Assembly: GCA_922989275.2 (NCBI GenBank)
Contig: OV277868.1
Coordinates: 19,526,291-19,590,290 of the forward strand
Length of the DNA: 64,000 nt
Source of the DNA: Gari tellinella
Taxonomy: Eukaryota > Mollusca > Bivalvia > Cardiida > Psammobiidae
Direction of reading: 5' to 3'
The translations under genes and the position numbers were made by a program. Shown one piece after another: positions 57,026 through 64,000 of the stretch; within the stretch, counting starts at the first letter, position 1; the number at the start of each line of letters is the position of its first letter. The notes beneath the pieces were generated by a model. That model was not told where the DNA came from and did not search any database. It worked only from the letters and a program-made list of their open reading frames with translations.

Positions 57026-57174
57026 ACTTGCACCAAAGGGGTTACTGCCCCATCCGGAGAGCGCGTGGTCGCTGACTTGAGCCAATCAAAACTGGACTCC
57101 CTATCACGAAGCTTATACAAATCCGTGGTGGAATCAGACGGTTTTAGGATTTGGGATAAGCAGGTCTGTTATAT
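56870..57174 (+). CDS. Exon-like open frame, product unknown
   Basis: After the acceptor-like GTATCCCCCGTTTAG a frame opens for about 100 codons to WDKQ, where CAG/GTCTGT is a weak donor; the frame then runs on to a stop at 57214. It reads YYATFDLRLAPGTQYLYGDV and, after a gap, CTCTKG and SLYKSVVESDGF. Codon use is less AT-rich than the surroundings. I do not recognise a family. The first part recurs at 63845-64000. It could be a host exon or part of a retroelement. Confidence 0.35.
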
Positions 57175-57869
57175 CTATTTTATAACATTTTGTTCTTGTT
57201 CGTTGTCTTACTAGATTTGTTTTTGCTTCTCCCTTAATCATTTTGCTCTGATTTTCAATGCTTTGCATCTATTTATTTCTACTTATGTATATGCCATATG
57301 GTTCTACTGTAGGGCATTGCATGTTTAAACGACTCGCATAAATGCCACGCTAATATTAAAAAAATCGGTCATTCTTTCATCCGGCGTTTGAAAGAGTGTT
57401 GCTACATATTTGAATTTGTCACCGTTCGAATTTAGTTTTTTATGCGTGGTATTGGCAGGGCTGTCGTTTATGAGAGGTCGGGTGCTCAACCACTTTGGTC
57501 CGATGTTGTTTTGATATATCGAGCCTCGATTACGCCATTATAGATGCAGGCAGAAATTATCTTCAATGAGAAACGCTTATATTTGAATGAATATTATGTC
57601 TCAATTGTGCAGCCAACCACACGGAATGTACTTTTTGACACATCACAGAAATTATTTTAGCGACCGCTGAACCTATGTGAATGTGTTTATTTACAAGCTG
57701 CAAGCGACCGTGGCATGCACATGTGTGTTTCCTTTAGATAGCCACTGCACCGGATTGCGTCATAAAGCTTTTATTAGTACACCTCGTGTGTATAGCGCTT
57801 CTTTCTGCGTTATCTGTTTACACTGCGTCCGATTTACCGGTAGGCTGCCCATTAGGCAACTTAGGACTA
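57175..57869. other. No feature recognised
   Basis: Mixed-composition sequence without homology to the duplicated blocks. An 86-codon frame at 57677 shows no domain. Confidence 0.4.
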
Positions 57870-58042
57870 CAGTGGAGCTTATCTACTGCGGCCGCTGGAT
57901 TGTGCCATTTCAAGGCGTTGAGGGGATGGCTGCTTGAGCGGGATTGAATCGAAGCGGAAAGCTCCTATAAAAGTGTTTTGTTTTGCTTTTGCATCGCTTT
58001 AGGCTGCTGTCCGATTTAACTTGGGGTGGAGGAGTTTCCCTG
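57870..58042. mobile_element. MITE, ATTACGACCAC family, A-to-G rich copy
   Basis: Begins CAGTGGAGCTTATCTACTG after TA and ends GGAGTTTCCCTG before TA. Aligns to 50994-51197, but many A positions are G (for example ACCACTAAA to GCCGCTGGA). Confidence 0.6.
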
Positions 58043-58329
58043 TAATTCGATACTGTCCAGGTTAAGTTTAGGCAAACGTGTATTAGGTATAGAAGATTAT
58101 ACCCCTTAACTTTCTGTCTCTACTAATTAGACTACATTCAATTACTTGTTATAAAGCTTTTTACTCACAAACACTGTAGTTTTACCGATAAACTATAGTA
58201 TTATTGTCACTGATGTTTGAACTTGCACTCTATGCATAGTCCGCCTTTTCTGTAGACTTTTATATCTTCAATAAGAAAAACCCGGAATGTTTGTCAATGA
58301 GCAATGACTCTTGTACATCATAATCTATC

Positions 58330-58400
58330 ATGAAGCGATAGCAGCGCAGGGGTTCAATCGCTGCACTACCGATATCAGAGTCATTGGTTTGAACCCCGCC
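58330..58400 (+). repeat. tRNA-like sequence
   Basis: GATAGCAGCGCAGGGG (box A-like, worn) and GGTTTGAACCCC (box B-like) about 45 bp apart, followed by T/A-rich runs. Confidence 0.45.
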
Positions 58401-58721
58401 ATAACAGTTTTACATACATGAGGATTTTTCTATATATAATTTTAAAAAAAACACACAAAAAAACCCAAAAAAAACCCCCATTCTTTCTGTGGTCTGGACG
58501 CATGTCTGTGGGAATTATGTACAGTGTCTAAAACAAAAATTAAGACGTATAAGTAATGTAATTCAAGTTGGAAACATTTCTGCTAATAGCAATCTATTTT
58601 ACTCTTTCCACAAAACGCCTTTCTGTTTCGAAGTAGATCTATCTAGAAATCGTAAAAAAAAAAAAAGAAAAAAAAAAAAAGAAAAAGATAGTCCAACTTA
58701 ATGACGAATTTAGATAAGATT

Positions 58722-58790
58722 TTACCGAGATTCGTACCCATGTCCTCTGTCTTTTGAATCAGTGGCATATGCCGCTGAGCTAGTGTGCCC
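58722..58790 (-). repeat. tRNA-like sequence, minus strand
   Basis: Minus strand: CTAGCTCAGCGGC fits box A, GGGTACGAATC is box B-like. Probably a SINE head, next to an A-rich run (58650-58690). Confidence 0.5.
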
Positions 58791-58814
58791 GTATTGCTGT
58801 TTAAATGCGTGTAT

Positions 58815-59660
58815 AGTATATGTTGCTAAGTACTTTTATAATTGATTATATCAAATCTGTCCACGAAAGTTCCCGTCTTTATCGACAAAATTTGCCGGAA
58901 ATGGATTAGTGCCAGTTCAGAAATCACCGACAATACCTGCCCTGTTACATCGTGGTCAATAAAACTGTATTATTGTTGTTTATATAATTTCCTCTTATCT
59001 CACTCTTCACATTTGTCTTATGTTGGAACTTAAAGCATTTTTGTGTCAGTTTCAGGGTTATTGTCAGCCTCAGAGCTGTGGCAGGAGTTGGTTTGCGGCC
59101 CTCCTGACCTAATATATATCAGGATTCGGTTTGTCCTCCTGATCTGTATCACCAATGAGTATGCTTGGTCCTCCTTTATATGCATAGGAGTCCGGTTTGT
59201 ATATGTTGCTAAGTACTGAATTAATTTTATCCAAACAGTCGAAGGAAATTCTCGTCTTAATCGACGAAAAGTGCCGGAAATAGCGCCAGTTCAATTATCT
59301 GCAACAATACTTATACGTTAACATCTTGTTAAATGCAACTTTGTTGTTGTTGTGTCATCTGTATCTGTTGTGTTGTCTTAATAACAGATGAATTATGTCT
59401 TGCTTCTTATATTTCCTTTCACGCATATATTATGCTGGAACTTAAAGCAATTTTTGTCAGTTTCAGGTTTATTGTCAGCCTCAGTGCTATGGCAGATGTC
59501 CGGTGTGTCCCTCCTGACCAATTTTGTATCAGGATTCGGTGTGTCCTCCTGATTTGTGTCACCAAGAAATCTTGGTTTATTGTCAGCCTTAGGGCTGTGG
59601 CGGGCGTCCGGTGTGTCCCCCTGCCTTATCTTGTATCAGGATTCGGTGTGTCCTCCTGAT
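58815..59660. repeat. Diverged 390 bp tandem repeat
   Basis: TATGTTGCTAAGTACT starts units near 58820 and 59206. Both run through GACGAAA-TGCCGGAAAT, GCGCCAGTTCA and on to TTGTCAGCCTCAG..GCT. A third, partial unit starts near 59580. Confidence 0.75.
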
Positions 59661-59890
59661 TTGTGTCACCAAGGAGTTGGCTTTGCCCTCCTTTATATTC
59701 CAAGGAGTCCGGTGTGTCCCTCCTTGACAGTCAAAGGTGTCCGGATGTGTCCCTCCTTTAGACGATTGGAGTTCGCTGTGTGCCTCCACCTGCATAAGCT
59801 GCTACTGTATTCATCAAAGTATTCATTTTTCATTACCTTACTCATCACATTCATGTGTCAACTGGAGTTCGCTGTGTGCCTCCACCCATA
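59080..59890. repeat. Series of short hairpins with fixed loop and changing stems
   Basis: About nine units in which a TCCGGTGTGTCC-like loop is enclosed by different complementary arms: CAGGAG/CTCCTG (59081), CAGGA/TCCTG (59120, 59530, 59637), AAGGAG/CTCCTT (59668, 59702), AAAGG/CCTTT (59734), TGGAG/CTCCA (59768, 59863). Function unknown. Confidence 0.7.
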
Positions 59891-59899
59891 TTCGTTGCA

Positions 59900-60753
59900 T
59901 TAACTGCAGTTACCAACATATTGAGTTTGTTACTTTATTCAGCCTTTGCGGCTAAAATTGTAATTGAACCTTCACCAAACTAGTTTATTCTATTGATCTA
60001 AGTGGCGCTTCTAACTATACTTTTAGTATTAACAGAATGGCATGCTGCCTGTAAGCTGCTATTATACAATTTATCTGTTGTCTTGTTACAGAAGGCGTAT
60101 GATCGAAAAGCTAAACGCTTGATTTATATTTTGAATACAGTTTTGAGTATAAATATACTGATCATGTAAATATCTTTTTTGTGCATTTGCATTGGAATGA
60201 AAACAATCATAAGGACTGTAACTTCATTAAGATTTCCACGAGGTAATGCAACGTTGGAACTGCTTGGTGTGTTGCTTTTTGTCACTATTTTCAGTACACG
60301 TACGCCTAAAGCCCGGCCCAAATGAAGTTCGGTCTTGCACATACTACTTCAGGAGCTGGCAATCAATCCAAACTTGGCGGATACGCTCTGAAATCACCTG
60401 ACATCATGCCAGTTTTCAGCATATGAAGGGATGTCAGCCCAACCCAAGCATGGAAGTGGCCCTGACGACCCCTAAGTTACAAGAATGTTCAAAACTCCAC
60501 AACAAATGCCGAAGCAAAGATGTTGCGTCACAGAAGCCGGATCCCAAACTAACTTACCCATAGATATGCCAACCTCATATAGGCATGGGCAAGATCCATC
60601 ACAATCGATGACTTTGCTCATTTCTCGGACTTCTCCAATGATGAGCATCAAGTAACACTGGTTTTACCTTTTCTAACATTATGGACATAGAATTCCCTCA
60701 AAATTTGAATGTTAAAGTTTGGTCTAAGGCGTATGTCGACCTTATTAAGTCTT
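59900..60753. other. No feature recognised
   Basis: No convincing exon. The minus strand of 60345-60650 has short coding-like patches with stops. Confidence 0.35.
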
Positions 60754-61140
60754 TTATGGCTTCAAATTTGACAAGGTTAAAGCTCCTGTGGCATCTAAGT
60801 CCAGTACTATGACATCTGTCCAAAGACCCCTTTGGGGCACATAGGTCCAAGTAGGGAGTGGTGCAAAGCCGTTCAACTCTATGCCCATATATAGCCAGAA
60901 ATTGTCCAAACAATTATCCCTGTATATCTCAGTATATGACCTTAAAAACCAATGGTCGTTTAAACGACCAACTGGATCGTCGCTGATACCAGGTTTAGGT
61001 CCTTTCATACTACCTCGCTTTACCGTAGCACACACTTCACATTGATTCACATCTCTAAATATTCCTCTTTGACTGACCTACCCGACAAGAAGTCCTTCAC
61101 ATGTTTATAGGACCAATACCCACCTGTCTCAGCAACAACC
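60754..61140 (-). pseudogene. Possible decayed integrase zinc-binding segment
   Basis: Minus strand: GYWSYKHVKDFLSGR (61075-61140) in one frame and RDVNQCEVCATVKRGS in another (61000-61055) resemble, in order, the H...H and CxxC parts that precede the catalytic core of Ty3/gypsy integrases. A frameshift lies between them and the core is not visible. Weak, based on recalled patterns only. Confidence 0.25.
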
Positions 61141-61711
61141 TCTTTTGCAGCCCTTTCCGGAAGGTTATTGCTCATAAAAACCCGCCTCTCACCATGCCTA
61201 CAACTCATTTTTCATATGTCCTATCGTCAAACAAGACTTCACAATGTGAATACTTACCTTAAAAGGTTTTAACATTTATAACCGTCCCAGCAGCCTTCTA
61301 AATACATGTAGGTCATTTACTTAGTTTAGGTACATGTATCCTGACTAGTATGTCTAACGTACCAGAGTCGACATAAACGCATTTAGGCACAGGGAATCTG
61401 ATTCTTATAGAAGATGTATCACTGTTTGTCTAGAAGTAGCCACTGTGGTATGACTTCTTCTAGGTATTTTAACTTAATAACAGTTCATATCAGACCAGTG
61501 CTATCTGAAGCCCATCATAGTTCTTTATTCTATTCATATATTTACCTCTCTGATTGTCCATTCATTCTGCGGTCCAAAATTGCATACTCTTATTATTTCA
61601 CATAACCTAATGTTTCCCATGCTTCTAGAGCATGATTTAAACTGTTCTGATTACATTATCAAGCAATGCATTATAAATGTATAGTCTGCGAGAATCACGT
61701 TGTTTTCATTA
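61141..61711. other. No feature recognised
   Basis: AT-rich, no gene or repeat recognised. Confidence 0.35.
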
Positions 61712-61914
61712 CAGTAAAGCCTCTCTATTGCAACCACTTAAAAGAAGGCTAATTTATTGTATAAAGGACAGGTGGCAGCTTGGAGCGGGGTGGCAGTGAA
61801 GCAGAGGGCTCCTGCAGGAGCTTTCTGTTTTGCTGTCGCATTGCTTTGAGCCGTCGCCTGTCGTAGATATAATGGTTGAAATAATTTAGTGGTCGTAATG
61901 GCGGGGTTTTACTG
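61712..61914. mobile_element. MITE, ATTACGACCAC family, A-to-G biased copy
   Basis: CAGTAAAGCCTCTCTATTGC to GGCGGGGTTTTACTG between TAs, 203 bp. Over 99 central positions against the copy at 50994-51197, 16 of 23 differences are A to G on the plus strand and none is G to A. Confidence 0.75.
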
Positions 61915-63794
61915 TACTAACTAAGCTTGGTTTATTCGCCCAGTTTTAAGAGCTTCTTACAATGCTTACGGTCATACTTCATTTACAAATTGATTACCTT
62001 CAGTTAGGGTTGTCTGTGTAAAGACCAACTTGAATTAGTTCAAATTAGACCAAATTGAATTGGTTCACTGTGTGTGTGTAAATGTATGTGCATCTATATG
62101 TACATACATGTATCTATATGTACATTCTACTTAACCCACTCTGATTATTGAGGATTTTATTCATATAAATATCATCTTTTCTTATTTTATCTGTAATTAT
62201 TATGTTTTTGCAGTATATCAATGTCAAACACCGTGGCCTCTGATAAGCCATCCTGTTATACACAAGTATAAGTAATTAGAATCCATAGTTGCAGTATGGT
62301 CAAACTTATTCGGGGTCAACTATTAGATGTATAATTGATAAGCGGTCTTAACAATATTGGATCTGTCGTATTCTACAACAGGGGCCTTACCTGCCATGAT
62401 ACGCTTCTCTGAAGTTTCAGAGACGTCACTAAGGCACAGTTTTCCAGAATTTTTACCTGTTATAATGCAGGTTTTTTCCTCTGGTTTTTCTCCTGGGCGT
62501 GTCGTATTATGGGTAGAATCGACAGTTTATTTATCAGTTGCACAGTGTTTATTATAGCTCCGACATTTGTTAGTGTCAGTTCAGGTTTTTACAAATTTTC
62601 AATTTATCAGCTAAGCGCAATATACTCGCTTAGTGGATAGCTTGACGAAATATAATATTTCCCATGATCATGGGATAGGGTTCGAATCGGTCAGATTAAA
62701 ACCTCACATAATGCACATTAAATGACATTTCATCGAGAGTCATTCTCACAGCTCCATGTTGTAATCCAGATATAGATGCTCTTTACAGTGCTTTCTATCA
62801 GTTTACTTTTAGAAAATCATGTTTACATTAAACAATGTTTAGCTGGGGTCCGTAAACAGACCAATTTGTCATTCATATTGCTATTTTACACAAAGATGTC
62901 TGTTGTGGTACGGACACCTTTATTCACATACCGTTTTGCACCTTCCCCAGCTATACTCTACCATGATCGTCTGTTGTGGTACAGTCGATGCACTACCTTT
63001 CATAAAACTTTATCTACCGGTTGTTAAAGTAGTGATGGCTCTACATATATGTTATCAATTTCTTTTATTCTAATTGACATTTCGTTTGTGTCACTATTGT
63101 AACAGTGCATAAAGAGCGTTGTAGATCAGTACTATGAAGCGCCTTTTAAAGCATTAGATAATAATGGGTTATAAAACGCGCTTTACCTATATATCTTTTA
63201 TGACTAATGAAGTATTTTATCTTTATTTGAACAAATTTACTCAATATGATCGTGTTATGATCTACAACTAAGCTGACAATATAACCGGACTAAGACTGTT
63301 GTGGTTCAGTCATTCTTAGTTCAAATACGCGCAGTTGCACTTTGCGCTAATTTCTTTAATTTTGTTAGCTTTCACCACTGACATACTTTTTGTACATAGA
63401 AATCATAGTCGTATAATAATGTGTTACTGAACATCAGTGCCTACCTAGTCTGGTTCCCTTTGATTGGCCATCTATTTTGCCTGTGTTTATGTGCCAATTT
63501 TGTTTGCTCAGGCCGACAGTGGTCTAGAATGACATTATGTGAATAAACCGTCCAGGGATTCCTGTCCCTGGACATTTTCAAATGCATTTCTGAATGGCTA
63601 TTTCCTCACTGCCCGGCCTTAAGCCACAAATGTAACTGCAGGGAACCACCATGCTTGGCACTGGTACAGTTAGACTGAGATAATGCGGTATTGTAAAATA
63701 CTATGTTTGCCTCACACTCTGGTCCGACATTTTAAGTGAATGTAAACAATTCCGATTTGTCTCGGTCTAACTATAGCAGTACTAACGCGGATAC
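61915..63794. other. No gene seen; small repeats
   Basis: Contains a tRNA-like sequence (62600-62690), the perfect small palindrome GTCCAGGG..CCCTGGAC (63550-63573) and an inverted pair AGTTAGACTGAGAT / TCTCGGTCTAACT (63667-63775) shortly before the second direct repeat. Confidence 0.4.
62600..62690 (+). repeat. tRNA-like sequence
   Basis: TCGCTTAGTGGATAGC (box A-like) and GGGTTCGAATCGG (box B-like) with about 50 bp between, in SINE style. Confidence 0.5.
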
Positions 63795-64000
63795 AAAACA
63801 CTCATTTTCCTGCAAGGGAAAGTGAATTTGTATCCCCCGTTTAGACTGCGCAATATGTCGGAACACGCTCTGCCATACAGTTCCGCATTTACAATCGCCC
63901 TACTATTTATTATGCAACTTTCGATCTGCGCTTAGCTCCTGGTACCCAATACCTATACGGTGATGTAGGGAACCAGTTGCGAAGTAACCGTTATTCATGC
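63795..64000. repeat. Direct repeat, second copy (runs off the window)
   Basis: Identical to 56820-57025 over all 206 visible bases. It includes the acceptor-like GTTTAG and the first part of the exon-like frame. Confidence 0.9.

Noticed and set aside
59333..59955. Frames of 72-115 codons with many Cys
   Set aside because: They fall on the repeated hairpin series; Cys and Val runs come from GTGTGTCC repeats.

Overview
This window is low-GC, repeat-dominated eukaryotic DNA. It has spliced exons, many short terminal-inverted-repeat (TIR) elements, tRNA-like short repeats, a Penelope-like retroelement and satellites. The very abundant hairpins built on TGATCAGACGCCG and the secreted PAN/EGF gene type fit a mollusc, most likely a bivalve; that assignment is from recalled repeat character and is not proven. 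No bacterial operon, CRISPR array or rRNA gene is seen. Layout: a block of about 21 kb (1443-22761, copy 1) is repeated in the same orientation at 34695-56820 (copy 2), with about 12 kb of different sequence between. Each copy carries the same three-exon minus-strand gene for a small secreted cysteine-rich protein: signal peptide and PAN/apple-like region in exon 1, an EGF-like module in exon 2, a second PAN domain and stop in exon 3. Splice sites and phases (1 and 1) match exactly in both copies. By hand comparison the two proteins differ by 11 replacement and 2 silent changes, with all 9 changes in exon 3 being replacements. 

Because each copy is a reference for the other, many insertions can be dated as later than the duplication and their empty sites read directly. 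Copy 1 alone has a TTAA element (2828-3852), a probable solo LTR (4691-5702), a fold-back (6701-7060), a TIR element carrying a catalytically damaged reverse transcriptase (9815-12365), TA-target MITEs (13116-13361, 22362-22706), and a PIF/Harbinger-like element holding a 3 x 282 bp array (19446-21750). Copy 2 alone has a 4.2 kb minisatellite element (36135-40325), a TIR element with repeated subterminal motifs (40956-43169), a 5'-truncated Penelope-like element with a hammerhead-ribozyme-like core (46794-48984), two CCGGTTTA-type MITEs, and a palindromic element with a 9 bp target duplication (53493-53925). 

The spacer (22.8-34.7 kb) holds a second Harbinger-like element, a GC-rich TTA-flanked element, several MITEs and a LINE fragment. 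From 56820 the window enters different sequence: a 206 bp exact direct repeat recurs 6975 bp later and runs off the window end, either LTRs of a 7 kb element or a tandem duplication that includes an exon-like open frame. This part also holds a set of short hairpins with changing stems and a fixed loop, and two MITE copies with strong A-to-G bias. All comparisons were made by eye; no database search was possible.
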